53,442 nucleotides of DNA from JBFKAV01 sp041621405. GTDB taxonomy: Bacteria > Pseudomonadota > Alphaproteobacteria > Rhodobacterales > Rhodobacteraceae. The position numbers were made by a program, and so were the translations under genes. Position 1 is the first letter of the stretch. Each line of letters opens with the position of its first letter. Below are positions 31,189 to 40,381 of the stretch, piece after piece. The notes beneath the pieces were generated by a model, which ran no database searches, was not told the DNA's origin, and saw only the letters and a list, made by a program, of their open reading frames with translations. The DNA lies in the NCBI GenBank assembly GCA_041621405.1, contig JBFKAV010000006.1:1-53442 (forward strand). The letters are read 5' to 3'.

Positions 31189-32502
31189 TCAGTTCGAGGC
31201 TTCGAGCCCCACCGGGCTGCCTACAACCACGAAGGTCAGTTTCTCGGGCCTGAGCAGCCGCGCCGCCACCCGGCGCACGTCCTCCAGAGTCACCGCCTCG
31301 ACCTGGTCGTTGCGGGTCTCGGCGTAATCGATCGGCAAGCCCTCGGCCTGCATCCCCGAAAGGATGCCGGCGATGTTGGCGTTGCCGTCGAAGCGCAGCG
31401 GGTAGGAACCCGTGAGGTAGGTCTTGGCCATCTCCAGCTCCTCCGCCGTCACCCCCTCGGCGGCGGCCCGGGCCCATTCCGCCCGCACCACTTCGATCGC
31501 TTCGGCCACCCGCTCGTTGGCCGAGGCGAACTGGCCGAGATAGAGCTCGGCATGGTCCATCGGCAGGAGATAGGACCCGATGCCATAGGTCAGGCCGCGC
31601 TTCTCGCGCACCTCGGTCATCAGCCGCGAGCTGAAGCCCTGGTCGCCCAGCACCTGGTTCAGCACATAGGCCGCGAAGAAGTCGGGATCGAAGCGCTCGA
31701 TGCCTTCGTGGCCGAAGATCACCACCGATTGCGGCGTCTCGAACGGCACGAGGTGGACGCCGCCATCGAGCCGCACCTCGGCGCGCCCCGGCTGCGCCGC
31801 GCCCTCCGCCGGCAATCCGCCGAGCAGCCGGTCGAGCAGCGGCCCGAGCTCCTCCGCAGTGATGTCGCCCACCGCCGCCACGTGGATCCGGTCGCGCGCC
31901 ATTACCCGGTCCTTCGCAGCCAGAAGGTCGTCGCGGCTGAGCGCCGCCACGCTCTTGAGGGTGCCGTTCCGCGACGAGCCGTAGGGATGCTCGCCGAAGG
32001 CCAGCGCGTCGAAGCGCTCGGAGGCGATCGAATTGGGGTCGGTCGCATCCGAACGGATGATCGACAGGACTTGCCCGCGCACCCGCTCCACCGCGTCGGC
32101 GTCGAACCGCGGCTCGGTCAGCGCCGAGCGCAGGAGCTCCACCGAGGCGTCGCGGGTCTCGGTCAGGATCGAGGCCGAGACCAGGAGCGTGTCGTCGTAG
32201 ACGTCGAACCTGAACTGCGCCGCCAGAGCCTCGGCCTCGGCGGCGAAGGCGCGCGCGTCGCGCTCGCCCGCGCCCTCCTCGAGGAGGGCCGTCATCAGGT
32301 GGATCGCGCCGCGCTTGCCCTCGGCATCGAGGCTGGCGCCGCCCTTGAAGCGGATGTCGAGCGCCACGAACGGGATCGAGTGCTCCTCGACCAGCCAGGC
32401 GGTGACGCCGCCTTCCGAGGTGACCTCCACGATCTCCACCGCCGCCCGCGCCGGCAGCGCCAGCCAGACCGCAGCGAGGCCCGCGACAAGTGCCCGGATC
32501 AT
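31189..32502 (-). CDS. M16 peptidase family protein, non-catalytic partner
   Basis: A 437-residue secreted protein (signal peptide to ALPARAA, about residue 21). It has the two M16 domains, with RGAIHLMTALLEEGAG at the place of the zinc motif; HxxEH is not present, so it should lack zinc and be the inactive half of a heterodimer. The C-terminal half keeps the R/Y pair in EVREKRGLTYGIGSY, which in M16 partners contributes to substrate binding. The ATG overlaps the stop of the catalytic subunit gene by 4 bases, which fixes the start even though the frame is open much further upstream. Confidence 0.9.
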   Translation of the reverse strand: MIRALVAGLAAVWLALPARAAVEIVEVTSEGGVTAWLVEEHSIPFVALDIRFKGGASLDAEGKRGAIHLMTALLEEGAGERDARAFAAEAEALAAQFRFDVYDDTLLVSASILTETRDASVELLRSALTEPRFDADAVERVRGQVLSIIRSDATDPNSIASERFDALAFGEHPYGSSRNGTLKSVAALSRDDLLAAKDRVMARDRIHVAAVGDITAEELGPLLDRLLGGLPAEGAAQPGRAEVRLDGGVHLVPFETPQSVVIFGHEGIERFDPDFFAAYVLNQVLGDQGFSSRLMTEVREKRGLTYGIGSYLLPMDHAELYLGQFASANERVAEAIEVVRAEWARAAAEGVTAEELEMAKTYLTGSYPLRFDGNANIAGILSGMQAEGLPIDYAETRNDQVEAVTLEDVRRVAARLLRPEKLTFVVVGSPVGLEASN

Positions 32503-33839
32503 TGCATCACCTCCCCGCCACCAGCTTCCATCAGCCAGCCGGTCACCGAGCGGCGACGATCGAAGATCTCGGCCGCAGCCGCCATCACCTCTTCCTTGGT
32601 CACCCGGTCGAGCACCTCGGGCCAGGCCTCGATGTCCTCCAGCGTCAGCCCCGAGGTCAGTCCCTCGCCATAGCGCCGGGCCAGGCCCTGGATGTCGTCC
32701 TGGGCGTAGATCTCGGCGGCGCGGATCTGAAACCTGATCCGCTCGAACTGGGCGTCGTCGATCCCCTCTTCGAGGAACTCGGCCACCGCCTTGTCCATCG
32801 CCGCCTCGGCCTCGGCGAGGCTCACGCCCTCGGCCGGGACGACGGCGAGCCCGAAGCTGCCGTCGTCGTACGATGTGCCGTCGTAGAACGCGGCGGTGTA
32901 GATCGACACCTGGCTCTCGAACTGCAGCTTGCGGCCGAGGACCGAGGTGGCGCCGTTGCCGCCGAGGATCTCGGCCAGAAAGGTCAGCGCCGCCGCTTTT
33001 TCCTGTTCGCCGGGGTCGCGCTCGGGGGCGAGGTAGCTGCGGGTGACGTATGGCTGCGCGACGCGCGGGTCGGCGAACGGCACCCGGCGCTCGGCAAGCT
33101 GCGGCGGCTCGGCGGGGCGCACCCGCTCCGCCAGGCCGGCCGAAGGCTCGAGCGGCCCGTAATGTCTCTCGGCGAGCCGCCGCACCTCCGCGGGATCGAC
33201 ATCGCCGGCGACGACCAGGATCGCGTTGTTCGGCGCGTAGTAGCGGCGGTAGAAGTCGAGCGCGTCGTCGTGTCCGAGCGCCTCCATCTCGTGCCGCCAG
33301 CCGATGATCGGGATGCCGTAGGGATGGTTGAGATACTGTGCCGCCCGTCTCTGCTCCATGAAAAGCGCGCCCGGGTCGTTCTCGATCCGCTGGTTGCGCT
33401 CCTCGAGGATCACGTCGCGCTCGGTCGCCACGTCGGCCTCCGACATCTGCAGGTCGCGCATCCGGTCGGCCTCGAGCTCCATCATCAGCTCGAGCCGGTC
33501 GGCGGCGACGCGCTGGAAATACGAGGTGTAGTCCCACGAGGTGAAGGCGTTGTCGGAGCCGCCGTTCAGCTCCACGATCTGGGAGAACTCGCCGGCGGCG
33601 CGCTCGTCAGTGCCCTTGAACAGCAGGTGCTCGAGGAAATGCGCAATCCCCGACTTGCCCGGCGGCTCGTCGGCGGCGCCGACCCGGTACCAGAGCATGT
33701 GCACCGCGACCGGGGCGCGGTGGTTCTCGATCACCACCGCCTGAAGACCGTTCTCCAGCGCGAAGCTCGTCACCTCCTGCCCGGCCACCGGCAAGGCCGG
33801 CAGCATCGCCAGAGCGAGGCCAAGAAGGCTTTGGCGCAT
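32499..33839 (-). CDS. M16 zinc metallopeptidase, catalytic subunit
   Basis: A 446-residue periplasmic peptidase. A signal peptide (MRQSLLGLALAMLPALPVAG) precedes domain one, with the inverted zinc motif HFLEH (H67, E70, H71) and the downstream Glu in the ATERDVILEER segment. Domain two follows from about residue 200. Members degrade small peptides or processed leader peptides. The gene is followed, with a 4-base overlap, by its inactive partner, and preceded by a DUF3035 lipoprotein gene and lspA, an order common in this group of bacteria. Confidence 0.93.
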   Translation of the reverse strand: MRQSLLGLALAMLPALPVAGQEVTSFALENGLQAVVIENHRAPVAVHMLWYRVGAADEPPGKSGIAHFLEHLLFKGTDERAAGEFSQIVELNGGSDNAFTSWDYTSYFQRVAADRLELMMELEADRMRDLQMSEADVATERDVILEERNQRIENDPGALFMEQRRAAQYLNHPYGIPIIGWRHEMEALGHDDALDFYRRYYAPNNAILVVAGDVDPAEVRRLAERHYGPLEPSAGLAERVRPAEPPQLAERRVPFADPRVAQPYVTRSYLAPERDPGEQEKAAALTFLAEILGGNGATSVLGRKLQFESQVSIYTAAFYDGTSYDDGSFGLAVVPAEGVSLAEAEAAMDKAVAEFLEEGIDDAQFERIRFQIRAAEIYAQDDIQGLARRYGEGLTSGLTLEDIEAWPEVLDRVTKEEVMAAAAEIFDRRRSVTGWLMEAGGGEVMQ

Positions 33840-33922
33840 CGTCGTCCTCCTTCGAAGTGTCGGGGAGAAAGTACGCGGCCCTCGCGCACATTCAAGCCGC
33901 GCTGGCGCGGAAGTGATGGGTC

Positions 33923-34447
33923 TCAGTACTCGACCTCGGGGTCGGGCGGGGCCGAGGGCGTGCGCACGCCGAGGAGCCGCCAGCGCTCCAGCTCGGCGTG
34001 CTGGTCTAGGCTCATCGGCTCGTAGGCGCGGAAATAGACGTTCACGTTGAACACCCGCTCCAGGAGCCTGCCGTCGTTGGCGCGGCGGTATTCCAGGTCT
34101 GCGGCGGCCAGCTCCGGGCGGATGCCCGGCGTCGTGCCGTAGCGCGCAGCGTGGCGAAAGAGCGCGCCGTCGGCAGCCGGGATCCCGGTCCGCGCCAGCG
34201 CCGCGGGGTTGCCGCCCAGGGCCGCCACGGCATCGGCGTGCGGCGCGGGATCGACCCGGTTGGCGCCACCGGGCGTCGGCGCGGGCAAGGCGGTGTAGTC
34301 CGCGGGCGCCTCCAACGGCTTCGTCGGCAGGATGCCGAACTCGTCGGGCGTGGTCGTACGGATGTTCAGGAGCTGCGGCTCGCGGTCGCGGGCGCAGGCC
34401 GAAACCAGCCCCGCCGCGATCAGAACCGCCACCCAAGCGTGCCGCAT
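33923..34447 (-). CDS. DUF3035 lipoprotein
   Basis: A 174-residue protein with a lipoprotein signal peptide: RHAWVAVLIAAGLVSAC, lipobox LVSAC with Cys18. The mature part has the DUF3035 block NIRTTTPDEFGILPTKPLEA, then a proline-rich stretch and DLEYRRANDGRLLERVFNVN. It probably sits on the periplasmic face of a membrane. Function is unknown. It lies between lspA (which would process it) and the M16 pair on the same strand. Confidence 0.88.
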   Translation of the reverse strand: MRHAWVAVLIAAGLVSACARDREPQLLNIRTTTPDEFGILPTKPLEAPADYTALPAPTPGGANRVDPAPHADAVAALGGNPAALARTGIPAADGALFRHAARYGTTPGIRPELAAADLEYRRANDGRLLERVFNVNVYFRAYEPMSLDQHAELERWRLLGVRTPSAPPDPEVEY

Positions 34448-34500
34448 GCCCTGCCTCCGCTTCCCGCTCCGCCCCCGTTTATCCGATTGGACCGGGCGCG

Positions 34501-34983
34501 TCACGGGGTCTTCTCCCGCCCGGCAAAGATCACCAGCCCCACCGCGCCGAGAAAGATCGCCACGTCGGCCACGTTGAAGGCAAAGGGGTTGTCGATGCCG
34601 CAGCAGGACATGTTGAGGAAATCGGCAACCGCGCCGTAGCTGAGCCGGTCGACCACGTTGCCCATTGCACCGCCCACCAGCAGCCCCGCCGCCGCCAGCA
34701 CCACCCGCGAATGCGGCTGCCGCCGGACCCAGAGCGTCACCCAGGCCGAGATCGCCAGCGCCAGCGCGATCAGCACCCAGCGCATGGTCTCGGCATCGTT
34801 GGCGAAAAGCCCGAAGTTGACACCCCGGTTCCAGGCCATGCGCAGGTTGAGGAACGGCGGAACGACGTCGATCGCCAGCCGCTCGGCGAGCCGCAGGTGA
34901 TGGACCACGTAGTACTTCGTCAGCTGGTCCAGTACGAAGACCGCGGCCCCGATTGCGAACATCCGGCGCATGCCCTGCCTCAT
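34501..34983 (-). CDS. lspA: Lipoprotein signal peptidase (signal peptidase II)
   Basis: A 160-residue inner-membrane aspartyl protease with four hydrophobic segments. The catalytic Asp residues are D112 in GNVVDRL and D140 in FNVADVAIF; the first-helix motif VLDQLTKYYV and the NRGVNFGLF segment also match. It removes signal peptides of prolipoproteins, including probably the DUF3035 protein encoded 53 bases downstream. An alternative ATG four codons later has a better purine stretch before it. Confidence 0.95.
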   Translation of the reverse strand: MRQGMRRMFAIGAAVFVLDQLTKYYVVHHLRLAERLAIDVVPPFLNLRMAWNRGVNFGLFANDAETMRWVLIALALAISAWVTLWVRRQPHSRVVLAAAGLLVGGAMGNVVDRLSYGAVADFLNMSCCGIDNPFAFNVADVAIFLGAVGLVIFAGREKTP

Positions 34984-35057
34984 CTCGTCTCGCCTGCGCC
35001 CGGCGTTTACCCGGCCCGGAGCCGGGAGGAAAGGGGCGCGGGCTCACGTCCGCGCCG

Positions 35058-36620
35058 TCACTCGGGCAAGCCGGCCCGCTCGAGCATGCCGGTCATGAAC
35101 GCCAGGTCCTCGGGCCGCTCGTAGGGCAGGAACCGGCGCGCCACGGCAAGCCGATAGTGCGGATTGGACTCGCTGAGCCGGGCGACGGTCTCGCGGGCCT
35201 CCTCCAGACGCCCCGCCGCTGCGAAGGCGACGGCGAGGAAGGCCAGTGCGTTCGAATGACGCGGCATCTCCGCGACCACCCGTTGCGCGAACGGCAGCGC
35301 TTCCTCAATCCGGCCGATCAGCAAAAGTGCCCGGCTGCGGAACCCGTCGAACACCGCAAGGTGGTGCGGACTCTCGCGCGCGGCGATCTCGAGCTCCTCC
35401 AGCGCCGCCTTGGGCTGACCGACATAGCCCAGAACATAGGCGTGAAGCCCGCGGAAATGGGCATTGCCCGGGTTCAGCTCAAGCGCACGCCGCATCGAGG
35501 CGAGAGACCGCTCGGCGCCACGGCGCAGCCACAGCTCGGCGATACCCAGCATCGCGTGAGCCCAGGGGTCGCGCGGATCGGCGGCGACCGCGTCACTCGC
35601 CGCGCGGTGGGCTCGCTGGAACGACTCCGATGGGTCCGCGACCCAGAAGTTGTTGGCCTCGTTGATGTGGCTCAGCGCCAGGATCGCGTGCGCCCTCGCC
35701 AGGCTCGGGTCGATCGCGACCGCCTTCCCCGCCTCCTCGCGCGCCAGGTCGTTGTCCTCGGGCGTCACCCGCCAGGCGTGCTCCATCGCCTTCAGCGCAT
35801 GATCGTAGGCGTCGGTCGCCTCCGGCCCCTCGGCGAGCACCCTCAGGTAGTGCTGCCGCGCGATCTGCCCGGCCAGAGTGTTGACGATTACCGCGGTAAT
35901 CTCGTCCTGCACCTCGAAGATGTCCGTCAGGTCGCGGTCGAAACGCTCGGCCCAGAGTTCGTTGCCGGCATGGGGGTCGATCAGCCGTGCTGTCACGCGC
36001 ACACGGTTGCCGGCGCGCCGCACGCTGCCCTCGGCGAGGTAGCGCACGCCGAGCTCGCGGGCGATCTCGCGCGGCGGGGTCGAGGTGTCCCGGTAGGCGA
36101 AGCTCGAATGCCGGGCGATGACGAACAACTCGCTGTAACGCGACAGGTCGGTGATGATGTCGTCGGTGATGCCATCGGAGAAATAGGCCTGCTCGGGGTC
36201 GCCCGACATGTTCTGGAACGGCAGCACCGCGACCGAGGGCCTGGCCGGCAGCGCCGGGCGCCTTGCTGGCCCGGTCGTGCGTTCATCCGCATCGGCCGCC
36301 GTTTCCATCGTCACCTCCGGAACGAACAGGTATCCCCGGCGCGGAACGGTCCGGATCACATTCTGCGCAGCGCCATCGTCGCCTAGGGCCGCGCGCGCGG
36401 CATTGATCCGGGTCGAGATCGCCGAGTCCGACACGATCCGCCCGTTCCAGACCCCGGCAATCATTTCGTCGCGGCTGACCACGCGGCCGGGGTTCGAGGC
36501 CAGGAACACGATCACATCCAGCACCTGCGGCTCAACCGGAACCGTTGAACCTTGCCGTCTCAGTTCGCCCCTCGCGAGGTCGATCCGGCTGTCGCTGAAA
36601 ATGAGTATCCCGCCCGTCAT
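35058..36620 (-). CDS. Winged-helix regulator with FlgO/TolB-like domain and TPR repeats
   Basis: A 520-residue protein. Residues 1-103 are an OmpR/ToxR-type winged helix (LIFSDSRIDLARGELRR; VLDVIVFLASNPGRVVSRDE; TVPRRGYLFV). Residues about 125-255 match the FlgO/adenylate-cyclase-associated domain (RPSVAVLPFQNMSGDPEQAY, FSDGITDDIITDLSR, GVRYLAEGSVRR). The rest is six or seven TPR-like helix pairs. There is no membrane segment, unlike CadC or ToxR, so it acts in the cytoplasm. It may recognise the three phased TGGAC repeats at 36664-36690 just upstream of its own gene. The signal it reads is unknown. Confidence 0.88.
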   Translation of the reverse strand: MTGGILIFSDSRIDLARGELRRQGSTVPVEPQVLDVIVFLASNPGRVVSRDEMIAGVWNGRIVSDSAISTRINAARAALGDDGAAQNVIRTVPRRGYLFVPEVTMETAADADERTTGPARRPALPARPSVAVLPFQNMSGDPEQAYFSDGITDDIITDLSRYSELFVIARHSSFAYRDTSTPPREIARELGVRYLAEGSVRRAGNRVRVTARLIDPHAGNELWAERFDRDLTDIFEVQDEITAVIVNTLAGQIARQHYLRVLAEGPEATDAYDHALKAMEHAWRVTPEDNDLAREEAGKAVAIDPSLARAHAILALSHINEANNFWVADPSESFQRAHRAASDAVAADPRDPWAHAMLGIAELWLRRGAERSLASMRRALELNPGNAHFRGLHAYVLGYVGQPKAALEELEIAARESPHHLAVFDGFRSRALLLIGRIEEALPFAQRVVAEMPRHSNALAFLAVAFAAAGRLEEARETVARLSESNPHYRLAVARRFLPYERPEDLAFMTGMLERAGLPE

Positions 36621-36663
36621 TCCGCCCGCAGATCCAGACCCTTGCAGCTGACCTTAACATGAA

Positions 36664-36690
36664 TGGACGGTCTCTGGACGTAGTCTGGAC
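36664..36690. promoter_or_regulatory. Three TGGAC direct repeats with 11-bp phase (operator candidate)
   Basis: TGGAC occurs at 36664-36668, 36675-36679 and 36686-36690, exactly 11 bp apart; the last two extend to TCTGGAC. Direct repeats with one-turn spacing are the usual target form of OmpR-type winged helices. They lie in the 142-base gap between the winged-helix/TPR regulator and a divergent small gene. Confidence 0.6.
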
Positions 36691-36762
36691 CGGGCCTGAA
36701 GGACTTGCGCCGCCCCGGCGCGCATCCTGTCTCAATCGAAGCCGAAGAGAAGGATGGAAAAG

Positions 36763-36951
36763 ATGACCCGCCGCGAGGACCAGATCTTCCGCCGCGCTTC
36801 CGAGATCGCCGAGTGCAAGGAACGCGCCGCGCGCCGTCTGCAAGGGCAGGAGGCCGCTCGCATCGCGAAAGGGGCGTTCCGCGCGGCCGCACGCGCCGTC
36901 GTCCGCCTCGCCCGCCGCTCCGTCAGTGCCGGAAGTGCCGCATTCCGGTGA
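36763..36951 (+). CDS. Small basic protein, hypothetical
   Basis: A 62-residue, Arg- and Ala-rich protein beginning MTRREDQIFRRASEIAE and predicted to be helical throughout, with one Cys and no membrane segment. AAGGA stands 8 bases before the ATG, which is better than an in-frame ATG three codons earlier. The 3' end overlaps the 3' end of purH by 29 bases on the other strand. I recognise no family. The divergent position beside a regulator with phased repeats upstream suggests it could be that regulator's target. Confidence 0.5.
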   Translation: MTRREDQIFRRASEIAECKERAARRLQGQEAARIAKGAFRAAARAVVRLARRSVSAGSAAFR

Positions 36952-38512
36952 AGACCATCGCGAGCCCGGCCGCGTCGGCGGCGGCGATCACCTCGTCGTC
37001 CCTGACCGAGCCGCCGGGCTGGATCACCGCCGTGGCGCCGGCGTCGGCGGCGGTCAGGAGCCCGTCGGGGAACGGGAAGAAGGCGTCGGAGGCGACCACC
37101 GAGCCCTTGGTCGGCGGCTCGGAAAGTCCCAGCGCCTCGGCCATGTCCTCGGCCTTCCGCGCCGCGATCCTCGTCGAATCGACCCGGCTCATCTGCCCAG
37201 CCCCGATCCCCACCGTGCCGCCGCCTTTCGCGTAGACGATGGCGTTCGACTTCACGTGCTTGGCCACCCGCCAGGCGAAGAGCAAGTCGGCAATCTCCGC
37301 CGCACCTGGCGTCCGCTTGGTCACGACCTTCAGGCCGTCCGGTGCAAGCCGCCCGTTGTCGCGGTCCTGCACCAGGAAGCCGCCGGCCACCTGCCGGACG
37401 GCGAGCCCCGGCGCGGCCGGGTCGGGCAGGCCGTCGGTGGTCAGGAGCCTGAGGTTCTTCTTAGCCGCGAACACCTCCTGTGCCGCATCGTCGGCGCCGG
37501 GCGCGATCACCACCTCGGTGAAGATATTCGAGATCGCCTCCGCCGTCGCCCCGTCGAGCGGGCGGTTCAGCGCCACGATGCCGCCGAAGGCCGAGGTGCG
37601 GTCGCAGTCGTAGGCGCGCCGGTAGGCCTCCACCAGCGTTTCGCCCTGCGCCACGCCGCAGGGATTGGCGTGCTTGATGATGGCGCAGGCCGGGCCTTCC
37701 GCGGCGGGGAACTCGGCGACCAGCTCGAAGGCGGCGTCGGTGTCGTTGATGTTGTTGTAGGAGAGCTCCTTGCCCTGCCACTGGCGTGCCGTGGCGACGC
37801 CGGGCCGGGCCGAGCCGTCGCGGTAGAAGGCCGCCCGCTGGTGCGGGTTCTCGCCGTATCGCAGCGGCTGCGCCAGCACACCCGCGAAGGCCCGCCGCCG
37901 CGGCGTCTCCTCGCCGATCGCGCCGGCCAGCCATCCCGAGACCGCCGCGTCGTAGGCCGCGGTGCGGGCATAGGCACGTTCGGCGAGACTTCTGCGGAAT
38001 TTCAGGCAAGTGGCGCCGTCGTGGTGCTCGAGCTCGCCGAGGAGCTTCGGGTAGTCCTCGGGGTCCACCACCACCGCCACGTGGCCGTGATTCTTCGCCG
38101 CCGCGCGGATCATCGCCGGGCCGCCGATGTCGATATTCTCCACCGCCTCGGCGTAGTCCGCGCCCTTCGCCACGGTGGCCTCGAACGGGTAGAGATTGAC
38201 GACCAGAAGGTCAATCGGGGCGATCCCGTGCGCCTCCATCGCCGCCCGGTGCCCGGCATCGTCGCGCAAGGCCAGGAGCCCGCCGTGCACCTTCGGGTGC
38301 AAGGTCTTCACCCGCCCGTCCATCATCTCCGGAAACCCGGTCAGCTCGGCCACGTCGGCGACCTTCAGCCCCGCGCCCCTGAGCTCCCGCGCCGTGCCGC
38401 CGGTCGAGACCAGCTCCACGCCCCGCGCCGCCAGTGCCCGGGCGAGGTCGAGAAGCCCGGTCTTGTCGGAAACGGAAAGAAGCGCGCGCTTCAGCGCAAC
38501 CGGGTCGGTCAT
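36923..38512 (-). CDS. purH: Bifunctional AICAR transformylase/IMP cyclohydrolase
   Basis: A 529-residue PurH catalysing the last two steps of IMP synthesis. The N-terminal MGS-like cyclohydrolase domain (1-200) has LLSVSDKTGLLDLARAL, VSTGGTARELRGAG and FPEMMDGRVKTLHPKVHGG. The transformylase half contains the catalytic Lys-His in IIKHANPCGVA and ends in GSVRDDEVIAAAD and MVFTGMRHFRH. Length and motifs are complete. It is 12 bases downstream of the heparinase-like gene and likely co-transcribed with it and rsmB. Confidence 0.97.
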   Translation of the reverse strand: MTDPVALKRALLSVSDKTGLLDLARALAARGVELVSTGGTARELRGAGLKVADVAELTGFPEMMDGRVKTLHPKVHGGLLALRDDAGHRAAMEAHGIAPIDLLVVNLYPFEATVAKGADYAEAVENIDIGGPAMIRAAAKNHGHVAVVVDPEDYPKLLGELEHHDGATCLKFRRSLAERAYARTAAYDAAVSGWLAGAIGEETPRRRAFAGVLAQPLRYGENPHQRAAFYRDGSARPGVATARQWQGKELSYNNINDTDAAFELVAEFPAAEGPACAIIKHANPCGVAQGETLVEAYRRAYDCDRTSAFGGIVALNRPLDGATAEAISNIFTEVVIAPGADDAAQEVFAAKKNLRLLTTDGLPDPAAPGLAVRQVAGGFLVQDRDNGRLAPDGLKVVTKRTPGAAEIADLLFAWRVAKHVKSNAIVYAKGGGTVGIGAGQMSRVDSTRIAARKAEDMAEALGLSEPPTKGSVVASDAFFPFPDGLLTAADAGATAVIQPGGSVRDDEVIAAADAAGLAMVFTGMRHFRH

Positions 38513-38524
38513 GGGCAGGTCCTT

Positions 38525-40282
38525 TCAGCGTTCGGCCAGAGGGTCCGCGACCTCCACATCGCGGAGATTGGACGGAGTATCCAGAGCCTTCGCCAAGGTC
38601 CAGCTCACGTGGCCCGCGTAATCCATCACCCGCCCCGCCAGCACGATCTGCTGCGTCGGCCGCGGGTTCAGCCTTCCGCTCTCCAGGTACACCGACGGCT
38701 CGAGCGACAGCTCCGCCATGCCGTCGTGCCGGAACACCCAGATTTCGCCCGAGCGGAGCGCGATCGACACCGCCTTGCCGCCCAGATCGAGCTCGGGGTC
38801 GGCGTCGGGGTGCAGGTGGAAGTGCACCGAGAACGGGATCCCGCCGAGCTTCACCTCGTCCATCGCGTAGTCGAAGATCCGCCGCTCCTCTGGCGAGATC
38901 GCCAGCAGCGAATCCTCGCCGCCGAGGGCGCGGCCGTCGGTCGTGAGCGCAAGCTCGCGGAAGCAGGTCAGCCCGTGGGTGGCCAGCCAGCCGTCGTGGC
39001 TCAGCGAATAGCGGTGCTCGCCGTCGCCCTCGCCGCGCTCGGCCCAGACGTCGGCCGGCCCATCGACAAGGGGCTCCAGCGCCATGCCGCCGACGATCTT
39101 GGGCGCTCCGAGCCGCGCCGAGGACAGTCCGGCGACGCAGAGCGCCGAATGCGACGGCGTCGCGCGCCCGGCCCGCCGCCATTCCTCGCCGAACGACAGC
39201 CCCGAGCCGCAATTCACGATCAGCGGCCGCCGCCCCGAGGTCAGCTCGAAGGCCAGGGTCGAGGCGTGGGCGTTGTAGGAGGCCGCCCGCCGCGGCGGCG
39301 CCGCGGCGTCGACGATCACACTGGTGCGCCCCGCCGCGAGCCGGGCGAAGCCCATCGCCAGCCCGTGGCCCGGCGGCGACCGCACGCCCGAGGCGGCCAG
39401 CGCCTTCTCGAGCCGACCCTCGGGGCCGCGCCCGCCGCCGTGGAACCGCGCCAAACCGCCATCGGCGTGGCGCAAGGCCCTGAGCGACGGCACGACCCGC
39501 TCCACCGCCGCCATCAGCTTCCTCGGCGGCGCCCGCCCCGCCTCGGTCAGGGCCGCCACGGCCCAGGTGAGCAGGGTCAGCACGTTCAGCAGCTCTTCGG
39601 GATTGCGCGTGGGGATCCCGCCGCCGGCGTCGATCCCCTGCTCGCATTCCTCGGCGAGCGCCGCGATCGCCGGCTGGGCGCGGTCCTCCATGCCGGTCAG
39701 CGCCAGCCCCGCGCAGATCATGCCGGTCAATGCCTCGAACCGCGGCAACCCCGGCGCCGCGACCTTCCAGCGACGCGCCAGGTAGACCGTCTGCTGCGCC
39801 AGCGAGGCGTAGAAGGCGCGCTGCTGCGCCTCGTCCCGGCCCGCCAGCAGGAACGGCGCGTGGTTGATCCAGCGCATCAGCCGCCGCGCCACCAACTCCG
39901 GCGCCCAGCCCGGGCCGCCACCCTTGCTGTAGCGCTCGATCCAGCTCCAGACCCAGTCCTGCGCGCGGCGGCGAGCCGCGAGGTCGCCGGTAGCGGCCAG
40001 GTCGTCGAGCCAGGCCGAGCCCTGCGCCTCGGCCGCAAACGCCGCGTTCGGCGCCGCGAGGTCCCAGATCAAGGTGTCCCGCGCCTCGACGAGCCGCCCG
40101 GCGAAGAGGAAGTTCCCCGCCGAGAGCTGCCGGCCGCGGGCGTGGCTGCCGATGGTGCGCGGCTCTGGCTGCGAAACGAAGCCGCCGGCCGGAGCCGCAA
40201 GCCCCGCCAGCCGGACGTGCAGCGCCGTCGCCCAGCGCGCGCGCCCTGCCTCTCGCGGCCCGGATGGTTCAGCGCCTGCCAT
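38525..40282 (-). CDS. Heparinase II/III family protein
   Basis: A 585-residue protein. The N-terminal alpha/alpha toroid part begins after PEPRTIGSHARGRQL and NFLFAGRLVEARDTLIWDL; the C-terminal beta part begins near AHASTLAFELTSGRRPLIVN, a heparinase II/III signature, and carries GEEWRRAGRATPSHSALCV. No export signal is visible, which is usual for the version found between purH and rsmB in Rhodobacterales. Despite the name, a polysaccharide substrate is not established for this type. The open frame extends 28 codons upstream to a GTG at 40366; the ATG at 40282 gives the expected N-terminal length, but neither has a strong ribosome site. Confidence 0.85.
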   Translation of the reverse strand: MAGAEPSGPREAGRARWATALHVRLAGLAAPAGGFVSQPEPRTIGSHARGRQLSAGNFLFAGRLVEARDTLIWDLAAPNAAFAAEAQGSAWLDDLAATGDLAARRRAQDWVWSWIERYSKGGGPGWAPELVARRLMRWINHAPFLLAGRDEAQQRAFYASLAQQTVYLARRWKVAAPGLPRFEALTGMICAGLALTGMEDRAQPAIAALAEECEQGIDAGGGIPTRNPEELLNVLTLLTWAVAALTEAGRAPPRKLMAAVERVVPSLRALRHADGGLARFHGGGRGPEGRLEKALAASGVRSPPGHGLAMGFARLAAGRTSVIVDAAAPPRRAASYNAHASTLAFELTSGRRPLIVNCGSGLSFGEEWRRAGRATPSHSALCVAGLSSARLGAPKIVGGMALEPLVDGPADVWAERGEGDGEHRYSLSHDGWLATHGLTCFRELALTTDGRALGGEDSLLAISPEERRIFDYAMDEVKLGGIPFSVHFHLHPDADPELDLGGKAVSIALRSGEIWVFRHDGMAELSLEPSVYLESGRLNPRPTQQIVLAGRVMDYAGHVSWTLAKALDTPSNLRDVEVADPLAER

Positions 40283-40381
40283 GTGTCTCAGGTGCCCGTT
40301 CGGAGGTATCCGCCCTGTGCGATCGCCCCAAGGCGCATCATAGCCATGGCCGGAAAGTGTTGTCACCCGCCCGATGCGCGC

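Noticed and set aside
36763..36951. Toxin-antitoxin half
   Set aside because: No partner gene beside the small basic protein and no toxin or antitoxin motif.
40283..40366. GTG start at 40366 for the heparinase-like gene
   Set aside because: It would add 28 residues with no family likeness and has no better ribosome site than ATG 40282; kept only as an alternative.
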